64,000 nt of DNA from Paragordius varius (lineage: Eukaryota > Nematomorpha): positions 13,330,001-13,394,000 of the forward strand of contig OZ176052.1 in NCBI GenBank assembly GCA_964247055.1, written 5' to 3'. This document shows positions 1 through 14,067 of this stretch, one piece after another (the stretch's first letter is position 1; each line of letters begins with the position of its first letter). The notes under the pieces were generated by a model, which saw nothing but the letters and a program-made list of their open reading frames with translations, was not told the origin of the DNA and ran no database searches. The position numbers and the translations under genes were made by a program.

Positions 1-2822
1 TTAAACTTTGTCCTTAAAAATTGGATATTGGTCACCGGTGAACAAAATTATTTTTTATACATTCTCTTAGTAAGACTACATCAAAATATAGAGATAGTTT
101 GACAAACTCTTTCATATCCGATTTTTACAACGATACATTAAAAATTAATGTATTAAACTAGTCGCATCAATACTCAAGTTAAACTTTGTCCTTAAAAATC
201 GGATATTGGTCACCGGTTAACAAAATAATTTTTTATACATTCTCTTAGCAAGACTACATCAAAATATAGAGATAGTTTGACAAACTCTTTCATATCCGAT
301 TTTTACAACGATACTTTAAAAATTATGATATTAAACTAGTCGCATCAATACTCAAATTAAACTTTGTCCTTAAAAATCGGATATTGCTCACCGGTGAACA
401 AAATTATTTTTTATACATTCTCTTAGTAAGACTACATCAAAATATAGAGATAGTTTGACAAACTCTTTCATATCCGATTTTTACAACGATACTTTAAAAA
501 TTAATGTATAAAACTAGTCGCATCAATACTCAAGTTAAACTTTATCCTTAAAAATTGGATATTGGTCACCGGTGAACATTATTTTTTATACATTCTCTTA
601 GTAAGACTACATCAAAATATGATAGTTTGACAAACTCTTTCATATCCGATTTTTACAAGGATACTTTATAAATTAATGTATAAAACTAGTCGTATCAATA
701 AGTCGCATCAATACTCAAGTTAAACTTTGTCCTTAAAAATCGGATATTGGTCACCGGTGAACAAAATAATTCTTTATACATTCTCTTAGTAAGACTACAT
801 CAAAATATAGAGATAGTTTGACAAACTCTTTCATATCCGATTTTTACAACGATACTTTAAAAATTATGGTATTAAACCAGTCGCATCAATACTCAAGTTA
901 AACTTTGTCCTTAAAAATCGGATTTTGGTCACCGGTGAACAAAATTATTTTTTATACATTCTCTTAGTAAGACTACATCAAAATATAGAGATAGTTTGAC
1001 AAACTCTTTCATATCCGATTTTTACAACGATACTTTAAAAATTAATGTATAAAACTAGTCGCATCAATACTCAAGTTAAACTTTATCCTTAAAAATTGGA
1101 TATTGGTCACCGGTGAACAAAATAATTTTTTATACATTCTCTTAGTAAGACTACATCTATATATAGAGATAGTTTGACAAACTCTTTCATATCCGATTTT
1201 TACAACGATACTGTAAAAATTAATGTATTAAACTAGTGGCATCAATACTCAAGTTAAACTTTGTCCTTAAAAATCGGATATTGGTCACCGGTGAACAAAA
1301 TAATTTTTTATACATTCTCTTAGCAAGACTACATCAAAATATAGAGATAGTTTGACAAACTCTTTCATATCCGATTTTTACAACGATACTTTAAAAATTA
1401 TGATATTAAACTAGTCGCATCAATACTCAAATTAAACTTTGTCCTTAAAAATCGGATATTGCTCACCGGTGAACAAAATTATTTTTTATACATTCTCTTA
1501 GTAAGACTACATCAAAATATAGAGATAATTTGACAAACTCTTTCATATCCGATTTTTACAACGATACTTTAAAAATTAATGTATAAAACTAGTCGCATCA
1601 ATACTCAAGTTAAACTTTATCCTTAAAAAATGGATATTGGTCACCGGTGAACATTATTTTTTATACATTCTCTTAGTAAGACTACATCAAAATATAGAGA
1701 TAGTTTGACAAACTCTTTCATATCCGATTTTTACAAGGATACTTTATAAATTAATGTATAAAACTAGTCGTATCAATAAGTCGCATCAATACTCAAGTTA
1801 AACTTTATCCTTAAAAATTGGATATTGGTCACCGGTGAACAAAATAATTTTTTATACATTCTCTTAGTAAGACTACATCAAAATATAGAGATAGTTTGAC
1901 AAACTCTTTCATATCCGATTTTTACAACGATACTATAAAAATTAATGTGTTAAACTAGTGGCATCAATACTCAAGTTAAACTTTGTCCTTAAAAATCGGA
2001 GATTGGTCACCGGTGAACAAAATTATTTTTTATACATTCTCTTAGTATTTACATCAAAATATAGAGATAGTTTGACAAACTCTTTCATATCCGATTTTTA
2101 CAACGATACATTAAAAATTACTGTATTAAACTAGTCGCATCAATACTCAAGTTAAACTTTGTCCTTAAAAATCGGATATTGGTCTCCGGTGAACAAAATA
2201 ATTTTTTATACATTGTCTTAGTAAGACTACATCAAAATATAGAGATAGTTTGACAAACTCTTTCATATCCGATTTTTACAACGATACTTTAAAAATTAAT
2301 GTATTAAACTAGTCGCATCAATACTCAAGTTAAACTTTGTCCTTAAAAATCGGATATTGGTCACCGGTGAACAAAATTATTTTTTATACATTCTCTTAGC
2401 AAGACTACATCAAAATATAGAGATAGTTTGACAAACTCTTTCATATCCGATTTTTACAACGATACTTTTAAAATTACTGTATTAAACTAGTCGCATCAAT
2501 ACTCAAGTTAAACTTTGTCCTTAAAAATCGGATATTGGTCACCGGTGAACAAAATAATTTTTTATACATTCTCTTAGTAAGACTACATCAAAATATAGAG
2601 ATAGTTTGACAAACTCTTTCATATCCGATTTTTACAACGATACTTTAAAAATTAATGTATAAAACTAGTCGCATCAATACTCAAGTTAAACTTTATCCTT
2701 AAAAATTGGATATTGGTCACCGGTGAACAAAATAATTTTTTATACATTCTCTTAGTAAGACTACATCAAAATATAGAGATAGTTTGACAAACTCTTTCAT
2801 ATCCGATTTTTACAACGATGCT
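1..2822 (+). repeat. Left domain, irregular HOR with ~1,075-1,078-bp period
   Basis: The stretch 181-720 recurs at 1256-1798. The shared ATTGCTCACC variant at 383 and 1458 gives an offset of 1,075, and the ACAAGG variant near 657 and 1735 gives 1,078. The difference is explained by three bases missing near 620 (AAAATATGATAG). A second, shorter relation with offset 888-890 (five monomers) links 1798-2160 with 2686-3050, including CATTAAAAATTACTG at both. This domain has more private substitutions than those to its right. Confidence 0.75.
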
Positions 2823-4610
2823 GTAAAAATTAATGTGTTAAACTAGTGGCATCAATACTGAAGTTAAACTTTGTCCTTAAAAATCGGATATTGGTCACCG
2901 GTGAACAAAATTATTTTTTATACATTTTCTTAGTAAGACTACATCAAAATATAGAGATAGTTTGACAAACTCTTTCATATCCGATTTTTACAACGATACA
3001 TTAAAAATTACTGTATTAAACTAGTCGCATCAATACTCAAGTTAAACTTTGTCCTTAAAAATCGAATATTGGTCACCGGTGAACAAAATTATTTTTTATA
3101 CATTTTCTTAGTAAGACTACATCAAAATATAGAGATACTTTGACAAACTCTTTCATATCCGATTTTTACAACGATACTTTAAAAATTATGGTATTAAACC
3201 AGTCGCATCAATACTCAAGTTAAACTTTGTCCTTAAAAATCGGATATTGGTCACCGGTGAACAAAATTATTTTTTATACATTCTCTTAGTAAGACTACAT
3301 CAAAATAATGAGATAGTTTGACAAACTCTTTCATATCCGATTTTTACAACGATACTTTAAAAATTAATGTATAAAACTAGTCGCATGATTACTGAGGTTA
3401 AATTTTGTCCTTAAAAATCGGATATTGGTCACCGGTGAACAAAATTATTTTTTATACATTCTCTTAGTAGGACTACATATAAATATAGAGATAGTTTGGC
3501 AAACTCTTTCATATCCGATTTTTACAATACTTTAAAAATTAATGTATAAAACTAGTTGCATGATTACTCAAGTTAAACTTTGTCCTTAAAAATCGGATAT
3601 TGGTCACCGGTGAACAAAATTATTTTTTATACATTCTCTTAACAAGACTACATCAAAATATAGAGATAGTTTGACAAACTCTTTCATATCCGATTTTTAC
3701 AACGATACTTTAAAAATTAATGTATTAAACTAGTCGCATCAATACTCAAGTTAAACTTTGTCCTTAAAAATCGGATATTGGTCACCGGTGAACAAAATTA
3801 TTTTTTATACATCCTCTTAGCAAGACTACATCAAAATATAGAGATAGTTTGACAAACTCTTTCATATCCGATTTTTACAACGATACTTTAAAAATTAATG
3901 TTATTAAACTAGTCGCATCAATACTCAAGTTAAACTTTGTCCTTGAAAATCGGATATTGGTCACCGGTGAACAAAATTATTTTTTATACATTCTCTTCGC
4001 AAGACTACATCGAAATATAGAGATAGTTTGACAAACTCTTTCATATCCGATTTTTACAACGATACTTTATAAATTAATGTATAAAACTAGTCGTATCAAT
4101 AAGTCGCATCAATACTCAAGTTAAACTTTGTCCTTAAAAATCGGATATTGGTCACCGGTGAACAAAATAATTTTTTATACATTCTCTTAGTAAGATTACA
4201 TCAAAATATAGAGATACTTTGACAAACTCTTTCATATCCGATTTTTACAACGATACTTTAAAAATTATGGTATTAAACCAGTCGCATCAATAGTCAAGTT
4301 AAACTTTGTCCTTAAAAATCGGATATTGGTCACCGGTGAACAAAATTATTTTTTATACATTCTCTTAGTAAGACTACATCAAAATAATGAGATAGTTTGG
4401 CAAACTCTTTCATATCCGATTTTTACAATACTTTAAAAATTAATGTATAAAACTAGTCGCATGATTACTCAAGTTAAACTTTGTCCTTAAAAATCGGATA
4501 TTGGTCACCGGGGAACAAAATAATTTTTTATACATTCTCTTAGTAAGACTACATCAAAATATAGAGATAGTTTGACAAACTCTTTCATATCCGATTTTTA
4601 CAACGATACT
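2823..4610 (+). repeat. HOR copy 1 of a 1,788-bp tandem pair (10 monomers)
   Basis: It is followed directly by copy 2. Shared private markers include CGAATATTGG (3063/4851), ACTGAGGTTAAAT, CTTAACAAG, CCTTGAAAATCGG, CATCGAAATATAG and GATTACATC. Reading the two side by side I found three differences: C or G in ACTCAAG/ACTGAAG, one base missing near 5102 in copy 2, and CACCGG versus CACAGG near 5217. The left limit is approximate because homology extends weakly upstream. Confidence 0.85.
4030..4220 (+). repeat. Example of the 191-bp monomer class (13-bp duplication)
   Basis: This unit is 191 bp instead of 178 because of a 13-bp tandem duplication: GTCGTATCAATAA (4090-4102) followed by GTCGCATCAATAC (4103-4115). 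The two halves differ at two sites. The class is frequent (for example near 690, 1770, 5880, 8560, 12720, 13620, 22550 and 57010) and often also carries ACAAGGATACTTTATAAATT. Sub-variants read GTATCAGTAAATC (near 9452, 10543, 31763 and 40278) and GTACCAATAAATC (45719, 48961, 51652, 54691 and 57732). It contributes the 13-bp steps seen in HOR lengths. Confidence 0.92.
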
Positions 4611-6397
4611 GTAAAAATTAATGTGTTAAACTAGTGGCATCAATACTCAAGTTAAACTTTGTCCTTAAAAATCGGATATTGGTCACCGGTGAACAAAATT
4701 ATTTTTTATACATTTTCTTAGTAAGACTACATCAAAATATAGAGATAGTTTGACAAACTCTTTCATATCCGATTTTTACAACGATACATTAAAAATTACT
4801 GTATTAAACTAGTCGCATCAATACTCAAGTTAAACTTTGTCCTTAAAAATCGAATATTGGTCACCGGTGAACAAAATTATTTTTTATACATTTTCTTAGT
4901 AAGACTACATCAAAATATAGAGATACTTTGACAAACTCTTTCATATCCGATTTTTACAACGATACTTTAAAAATTATGGTATTAAACCAGTCGCATCAAT
5001 ACTCAAGTTAAACTTTGTCCTTAAAAATCGGATATTGGTCACCGGTGAACAAAATTATTTTTTATACATTCTCTTAGTAAGACTACATCAAAATAATGAG
5101 ATATTTGACAAACTCTTTCATATCCGATTTTTACAACGATACTTTAAAAATTAATGTATAAAACTAGTCGCATGATTACTGAGGTTAAATTTTGTCCTTA
5201 AAAATCGGATATTGGTCACAGGTGAACAAAATTATTTTTTATACATTCTCTTAGTAGGACTACATATAAATATAGAGATAGTTTGGCAAACTCTTTCATA
5301 TCCGATTTTTACAATACTTTAAAAATTAATGTATAAAACTAGTTGCATGATTACTCAAGTTAAACTTTGTCCTTAAAAATCGGATATTGGTCACCGGTGA
5401 ACAAAATTATTTTTTATACATTCTCTTAACAAGACTACATCAAAATATAGAGATAGTTTGACAAACTCTTTCATATCCGATTTTTACAACGATACTTTAA
5501 AAATTAATGTATTAAACTAGTCGCATCAATACTCAAGTTAAACTTTGTCCTTAAAAATCGGATATTGGTCACCGGTGAACAAAATTATTTTTTATACATC
5601 CTCTTAGCAAGACTACATCAAAATATAGAGATAGTTTGACAAACTCTTTCATATCCGATTTTTACAACGATACTTTAAAAATTAATGTTATTAAACTAGT
5701 CGCATCAATACTCAAGTTAAACTTTGTCCTTGAAAATCGGATATTGGTCACCGGTGAACAAAATTATTTTTTATACATTCTCTTCGCAAGACTACATCGA
5801 AATATAGAGATAGTTTGACAAACTCTTTCATATCCGATTTTTACAACGATACTTTATAAATTAATGTATAAAACTAGTCGTATCAATAAGTCGCATCAAT
5901 ACTCAAGTTAAACTTTGTCCTTAAAAATCGGATATTGGTCACCGGTGAACAAAATAATTTTTTATACATTCTCTTAGTAAGATTACATCAAAATATAGAG
6001 ATACTTTGACAAACTCTTTCATATCCGATTTTTACAACGATACTTTAAAAATTATGGTATTAAACCAGTCGCATCAATAGTCAAGTTAAACTTTGTCCTT
6101 AAAAATCGGATATTGGTCACCGGTGAACAAAATTATTTTTTATACATTCTCTTAGTAAGACTACATCAAAATAATGAGATAGTTTGGCAAACTCTTTCAT
6201 ATCCGATTTTTACAATACTTTAAAAATTAATGTATAAAACTAGTCGCATGATTACTCAAGTTAAACTTTGTCCTTAAAAATCGGATATTGGTCACCGGGG
6301 AACAAAATAATTTTTTATACATTCTCTTAGTAAGACTACATCAAAATATAGAGATAGTTTGACAAACTCTTTCATATCCGATTTTTACAACGATACT
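4611..6397 (+). repeat. HOR copy 2 of the 1,787-bp tandem pair
   Basis: Near-identical to 2823-4610, displaced by 1,788 and then 1,787 bases after a one-base deletion near 5102. It diverges at about 6398, where copy 1's successor would read GTAAAAATTAATGTG but the array reads TTAAAAATTAATGTATT. Its last part also belongs to the 1,063-bp pair that follows. Confidence 0.85.
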
Positions 6398-7170
6398 TTA
6401 AAAATTAATGTATTAAACTAGTCGCATCAATACTCAAGTTAAACTTTGTCCTTAAAAATCGGATATTGGTCACCGGTGAACAAAATTATTTTTTATACAT
6501 CCTCTTAGCAAGACTACATCAAAATATAGAGATAGTTTGACAAACTCTTTCATATCCGATTTTTACAACGATACTTTAAAAATTAATGTTATTAAACTAG
6601 TCGCATCAATACTCAAGTTAAACTTTGTCCTTAAAAATCGGATATTGGTCACCTGTGAACAAAATTATTTTTTATACATTCTCTTCGCAAGACTACATCA
6701 AAATATAGAGATAGTTTGGCAAACTCTTTCATATCCGATTTTTACAACAATACTTTAAAAATTATGGTATTAAACCAGTCGCATCCATACTCAAGTTAAA
6801 CTTTGTCCTTAAAAATCGGATATTGATCACCGGTGAAAATTATTTTTTATACATTCTTTTAGTAAGACTACATCAAAATATAGAGATAGTTTGACAAACT
6901 CTTTCATATCCGATTTTTACAACGATACTTTAAAAATTAATGTATTAAACTAGTCGCATCAATACTCAAGTTAAACTTTGTCCTTAAAAATCGGATATTG
7001 GTCACCGGTGAACAAAATAATTTTTTATACATTCTCTTAGCAAGACTACATCAAAATATAGAGATAGTTTGACAAACTCTTTCATATCCGATTTTTACAA
7101 CGATACTTTATAAATTAATGTATAAAACTAGTCGTATCAATACTCAAGTTAAACTTTATCCTTAAAAATT
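6108..7170 (+). repeat. HOR copy 1 of a 1,063-bp tandem pair (6 monomers)
   Basis: Unit lengths read as 175, 178, 179, 178, 175 and 178, summing to 1,063. Markers shared with copy 2 are CACCGGGGAAC (6296/7359), CACCTGTG (6651/7714), GCATCCATACTC and the 3-bp deletion in GGTGAAAATTATT. The first ~290 bp overlap the preceding 1,787-bp block, so the two amplifications are nested. Confidence 0.82.
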
Positions 7171-8233
7171 GGATATTGGTCACCGGTGAACAAAATTATT
7201 TTTTATACATTCTCTTAGTAAGACTACATCAAAATAATGAGATAGTTTGGCAAACTCTTTCATATCCGATTTTTACAATACTTTAAAAATTAATGTATAA
7301 AACTAGTCGCATGATTACTCAAGTTAAACTTTGTCCTTAAAAATCGGATATTGGTCACCGGGGAACAAAATAATTTTTTATACATTCTCTTAGTAAGACT
7401 ACATCAAAATATAGAGATAGTTTGACAAACTCTTTCATATCCGATTTTTACAACGATACTTTAAAAATTAATGTATTAAACTAGTCGCATCAATACTCAA
7501 GTTAAACTTTGTCCTTAAAAATCGGATATTGGTCACCGGTGAACAAAATTATTTTTTATACATCCTCTTAGCAAGACTACATCAAAATATAGAGATAGTT
7601 TGACAAACTCTTTCATATCCGATTTTTACAACGATACTTTAAAAATTAATGTTATTAAACTAGTCGCATCAATACTCAAGTTAAACTTTGTCCTTAAAAA
7701 TCGGATATTGGTCACCTGTGAACAAAATTATTTTTTATACATTCTCTTCGCAAGACTACATCAAAATATAGAGATAGTTTGGCAAACTCTTTCATATCCG
7801 ATTTTTACAACAATACTTTAAAAATTATGGTATTAAACCAGTCGCATCCATACTCAAGTTAAACTTTGTCCTTAAAAATCGGATATTGATCACCGGTGAA
7901 AATTATTTTTTATACATTCTTTTAGTAAGACTACATCAAAATATAGAGATAGTTTGACAAACTCTTTCATATCCGATTTTTACAACGATACTTTAAAAAT
8001 TAATGTATTAAACTAGTCGCATCAATACTCAAGTTAAACTTTGTCCTTAAAAATCGGATATTGGTCACCGGTGAACAAAATAATTTTTTATACATTCTCT
8101 TAGCAAGACTACATCAAAATATAGAGATAGTTTGACAAACTCTTTCATATCCGATTTTTACAACGATACTTTATAAATTAATGTATAAAACTAGTCGTAT
8201 CAATACTCAAGTTAAACTTTATCCTTAAAAATT
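7171..8233 (+). repeat. HOR copy 2 of the 1,063-bp tandem pair
   Basis: Matches 6108-7170 with no difference that I noticed. It ends near 8250, where AATTATTTTTTATA becomes AATAATTTTCTATA. The next unit again carries the 179-bp type (8312) but lacks the CATCCTC marker before it. Confidence 0.82.
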
Positions 8234-8260
8234 GGATATTGGTCACCGGTGAACAAAATA

Positions 8261-11200
8261 ATTTTCTATACATTCTCTTAGTAAGACTACATCAAAATAT
8301 AGAGATAGTTTGACAAACTCTTTCATATCCGATTTTTACAACGATACTTTAAAAATTAATGTTATTAAACTAGTCGCATCAATACTCAAGTTAAACTTTG
8401 TCCTTAAAAATCGGATATTGGTCACCGGTGAACAAAATTATTTTTTATACATTCTCTTCGCAAGACTACATCAAAATATAGAGATAGTTTGACAAACTCT
8501 TTCATATCCGATTTTTACAACGATACTTTATAAATTAATGTATAAAACTAGTCGTATCAATAAGTCGCATCAATACTCAAGTTAAACTTTGTCCTTAAAA
8601 TCGGATATTGGTCACCGGTGAACAAAATTATTTTTTATACATTCTCTTAGTAGGACTACATATAAATATAGAGATAGTTTGGCAAACTCTTTCATATCCG
8701 ATTTTTACAATACTTTAAAAATTAATGTATAAAACTAGTCGCATGATTACTCAAGTTAAACTTTGTCCTTAATAATCGGATATTGGTCACCGGTGAACAA
8801 AATAATTTTTTATACATTCTCTTAGTAAGACTACATCAAAATATAGAGATAGTTTGACAAACTCTTTCATATCCGATTTTTACAACGATACTTTAAAAAT
8901 TAATGTATTAAACTAGTCGCATCAATACTCAAGTTAAACTTTGTCCTTAAAAATCGGATATTGGTCACCGGTGAACAAAATTATTTTTTATACATTCTCT
9001 TAGCAAGACTACATCAAAATATAGAGATAGTTTGACAAACTCTTTCATATCCGATTTTTACAACGATACTTTATAAATTAATGTATAAAACTAGTCGTAT
9101 CAATACTCAAGTTAAACTTTATCCTTAAAAATTGGATATTGGTCACCGGTGAACAAAATAATTTTTTATACATGATCTTAGTAAGACTACATCAAAATAT
9201 AGAGATAGTTTGACAAACTCTTTCATATCCGATTTTTACAACGATACTTTAAAAATTATGGTATTAAACTAGTCGCATAATTACTCAAATTAAACTTTGT
9301 CCTTAAAAATCGGATATTGGTCACCGGTGAACAAAATTATTTTTTATATATTCTCTTAGCAAGACTACATCAAAATATAGAGATAGTTTGACAAACTCTT
9401 TCATATCCGATTTTCACAACGATACTTTAAAAATTAATGTATAAAACTAGTCGTATCAGTAAATCGCATCAATACTCAAGTTAAACTTTGTCCTTTAAAA
9501 TCGGATATTGGTCACCGGTGAACAAAATTATTTTTTATATATTCTCTTAGCAAGACTACATCAAAATATAGAGATAGTTTGACAAACTCTTTCATATCCG
9601 ATTTTCACAACGATACTTTAAAAATTAATGTATAAAACTAGTCGTATCAATAAATCGCATCAATACTCAAGTTAAACTTTATCCTTAAATATTGGATATT
9701 GGTCACCGGTGAACAAATTAATTTTTTATACATGATCTTAGTAGGACTACATATAAATATAGAGATAGTTTGGCAAACTCTTTCATATCCGATTTTTACA
9801 ACAATACTTTAAAAATTATGGTATTAAACCAGTCGCATCCATACTCAAGTTAAACTTTGTCCTTAAAAATAGGATATTGATCACCGGTGAAAATTATTTT
9901 TTATACATTCTTTTAGTAAGACTACATCAAAATATAGAGATAGTTTGACATACTCTTTCATATCCGATTTTTACAACGATACTTTAAAAATTAATGTATT
10001 AAACTAGTCGCATCAATACTCAAGTTAAACTTTGTCCTTAAAAATCGGATATTGGTCACCGGTGAACAAAATAATTTTTTATACATTCTCTTAGCAAGAC
10101 TACATCAAAATATAGAGATAGTTTGACAAACTTTTTCATATCCGATTTTTACAACGATACTTTATAAATTAATGTATAAAACTAGTCGTATCAATACTCA
10201 AGTTAAACTTTATCCTTAAAAATTGGATATTGGTCACCGGTGAACAAAATAATTTTTTATACATTCTCTTAGTAAGACTACATCAAAATATAGAGATAGT
10301 TTGACAAACTCTTTCATATCCGATTTTTACAACGATACTTTAAAAATTATGGTATTAAACTAGTCGCATCAATACTCAAATTAAACTTTGTCCTTAAAAA
10401 TCGGATATTGGTCACCGGTGAACAAAATTATTTTTTATATATTCTCTTAGCAAGACTACATCAAAATATAGAGATAGTTTGACAAACTCTTTCATATCCG
10501 ATTTTCACAACGATACTTTAAAAATTAATGTATAAAACTAGTCGTATCAGTAAATCGCATCAATACTCAAGTTAAACTTTGTCCTTAAAAATCGGATATT
10601 GGTCACCGGTGAACAAAATTATTTTTTATATATTCTCTTAGCAAGACTACATAAAAATATAGAGATAGTTTGACCAACTCTTTCATATCCGATTTTCACA
10701 ACGATACTTTAAAAATTAATGTATAAAACTAGTCGTATCAATACTCAAGTTAAACTTTGTCCTTAAAAATCGGATATTGGTCACCGGTGAACAAAATAAT
10801 TTTTTATACATTCTCTTAGCAAGACTACATCAAAATATAGAGATAGTTTGACAAACTCTTTCATATCCGATTTTTACAACGATACTTTAAAAATTAATGT
10901 ATTAAACTAGTCGCATCAATACTCAAGTTAAACTTTGTCCTTAAAAATCGGATATTGGTCACCGGTGAACAAAATAATTTTTTATACATTCTCTTAGCAA
11001 GACTACATCAAAATATAGAGATAGTTTGACAAACTCTTTCATATCCGATTTTTACAACAATACTTTAAAAATTATGGTATTAAACCAGTCGCATCCATAC
11101 TCAAGTTAAACTTTGTCCTTAAAAATCGGATATTGATCACCGGTGAACAAAATTATTTTTTATACATTCTTTTAGTAAGACTACATCAAAATATAGAGAT

Positions 11201-12089
11201 AGTTTGACAAACTCTTTCATATCCGATTTTTACAACGATTCTTTAAAAATTAATGTATTAAACTAGTCGCATCAATACTCAAGTTAAACTTTGTCCTTAA
11301 AAATCGGATATTGGTCACCGGTGAACAAAATAATTTTTTATACATTCTCTTAGCAAGACTACATCAAAATATAGAGATAGTTTGACAAACTCTTTCATAT
11401 CCGATTTTCACAACGATACTTTAAAAATTAATGTATAAAACTAGTCGTATCAATAAGTCGCATCAATACTCAAGCTAAACTTTGTCCTTAAAAATCGGAT
11501 ATTGGTCACCGGTGAACAAAATAATTTTTTATACATTCTCTTAGTAAGACTACAACAAAATATAGAGATAGTTTGACAAACTCTTTCATATCCGATTTTT
11601 ACAACGATACTTTATAAATTAATGTATAAAACTAGTCGTATCAATACTCAAGTTAAACTTTATCCTTAAAAATTGGATATTGGTCACCGGTGAACAAAAT
11701 AATTTTTTATACATTCTCTTAGTAAGACTACATCAAAATATAGAGATAGTTTGACAAACTCTTTCATATCCGATTTTTACAACGATACTTTAAAAATTAT
11801 GGTATTAAACTAGTCGCATCAATACTGAAATTAAACTTTGTCCTTAAAAATCGGATATTGGTCACCGGTGAACAAAATTATTTTTTATATATTCTCTTAG
11901 CAAGACTACATCAAAATATAGAGATAGTTTGACAAACTCTTTCATATCCGATTTTCACAACGATACTTTAAAAATTAATGTATAAAACTAGTCGTATCAA
12001 TAAGTCGCATCAATACTCAAGCTAAACTTTGTCCTTAAAAATCGGATATTGGTCACCGGTGAACAAAATAATTTTTTATACATTCTTTT
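8261..12089 (+). repeat. Mosaic satellite stretch without a clean HOR
   Basis: Contains only the satellite. It mixes unit types found elsewhere: the CATGATCTTAG type (9172, 9730), ATTTTCACAACG units, GTATCAGTAAATCGC (9452, 10543; offset 1,091), and units with the single-copy CGTATCAATACTC. Its 9100-9900 part resembles 31380-32200. No gene or other feature is present. Confidence 0.75.
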
Positions 12090-13334
12090 AGTAAGACTAC
12101 ATCAAAATATAGAGATAGTTTGACAAACTCTTTCATATCCGATTTTTACAACGATACTTTAAAAATTAATGTATTAAACTAGTCGCATCAATACTCAAGT
12201 TAAACTTTGTCCTTAAAAATCGGATATTGGTCACCGGTGAACAAAATAATTTTTTATACATTCTCTTAGCAAGACTACATCAAAATATAGAGATAGTTTG
12301 ACAAACTCTTTCATATCCGATTTTTACAACGATACTTTAAAAATTATGGTATTAAACTAGTCGCATCAATACTCAAATTAAACTTTGTCCTTAAAAATCG
12401 GATATTGGTCACCGGTGAACAAAATTATTTTTTATACATTCTCTTAGTAAGACTACATCAAAATATAGAGATAGTTTGAAACTCTTTCATATCCGATTTT
12501 TACAACGATACTTTAAAAATTAATGTATAAAACTAGTCGCATCAATACTCAAGTTAAACTTTATCCTTAAAAAATGGATATTGGTCACCGGTGAACAAAA
12601 TTATTTTTTATACATTCTCTTAGTACGACTACATCAAAATATAGAGATAGTTTGACAAACTCTTTCATATCCGATTTTTACAAGGATACTTTATAAATTA
12701 ATGTATAAAACTAGTCGTATCAATAAGTCGCATCAATACTCAAGTTAAACTTTGTCCTTAAAAATCGGATATTGGTCACCGGTGAACAAAATAATTTTTT
12801 ATACATTCTCTTAGCAAGACTACATCAAAATATAGAGATAGTTTGACAAACTTTTCATATCCGATTTTTACAACGATACTTTAAAAATTATGGTATTAAA
12901 CTAGTCGCATCAATACTCAAATTAAACTTTGTCCTTAAAAATCGGATATTGATCACCGGTGAACAAAATTATTTTTTATACATTCTTTTAGTAAGACTAC
13001 ATCAAAATATAGAGATAGTTTGACAAACTCTTTCATATACGATTTTTACAACGATACTTTAAAAATTAATGTATTAAACTAGTCGCATCAATACTCAAGT
13101 TAAACTTTGTCCTTAAAAATCGGATATTGGTCACCGGTGAACAAAATAATTTTTTATACATTCTCTTAGCAAGACTACATCAAAATATAGAGATAGTTTG
13201 ACAAACTCTTTCATATCCGATTTTTACAACGATACTTTAAAAATTATGGTATTAAACTAGTCGCATCAATACTCAAATTAAACTTTGTCCTTAAAAATCG
13301 GATATTGGTCACCGGTGAACAAAATTATTTTTTA

Positions 13335-14067
13335 TACATTCTCTTAGTAAGACTACATCAAAATATAGAGATAGTTTGACAAACTCTTTCATATCCGATT
13401 TTTACAACGATACTTTAAAAATTAATGTATAAATCTAGTCGCATCAATACTCAAGTTAAACTTTATCCTTAAAAAATGGATATTGGTCACCGGTGAACAA
13501 AATTATTTTTTATACATTCTCTTAGTAAGACTACATCAAAATATAGAGATAGTTTGACAAACTCTTTCATATCCGATTTTTACAAGGATACTTTATAAAT
13601 TAATGTATAAAACTAGTCGTATCAATAAGTCGCATCAATACTCAAGTTAAACTTTGTCCTTAAAAATTGGATATTGGTCACCGGTGAACAAAATAATTTT
13701 TTATACATTCTCTTAGCAAGACTACATCAAAATATAGAGATAGTTTGACAAACTCTTTCATATCCGATTTTTACAACGATACTTTAAAAATTATGGTATT
13801 AAACTAGTCGCATCAATACTCAAATTTTGTCCTTAAAAATCGGATATTGGTCACCGGTGAACAAAATTATTTTTTATACATTCTCTTAGTAAGACTACAT
13901 CAAAATATAGAGATAGTTTGACAAACTCTTTCATATCCGATTTTTACAAGGATACTTTATAAATTAATGTATAAAACTAGTCGTATCAATAAGTCGCATC
14001 AATACTCAAGTTAAACTTTGTCCTTAAAAATCGGATATTGGTCACCGGTGAACAAAATAATTTTTTA
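13335..14067 (+). repeat. 733-bp tetrameric HOR, first of a tandem pair
   Basis: Four monomers with lengths 191, 173, 191 and 178 sum to 733. The 173-bp unit carries CAAATTTTGTCC at 13821, and its partner lies at 14554. One difference is visible (AAATCTAGTC against AAAACTAGTC). The second copy is 14068-14800, and homology runs on to about 14888. Confidence 0.8.

Noticed and set aside
3849-4031. Open reading frame of 60 codons (and 15 similar ones of 60-73 codons at 5636, 6537, 7600, 8310, 15567, 19562, 27382, 28464, 30434, 35371, 37162, 38597, 43866, 44945, 47110)
   Set aside because: All translate the same satellite unit, begin at TTG without an ATG, end at the next unit's TTTGA, and depend on a one-base insertion. 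There is no sign of a gene.
4066-4090. TATAAATT and TATAAAAC as TATA-box promoter candidates
   Set aside because: They are part of a repeated AT-rich monomer class, with no gene downstream and no other promoter element.
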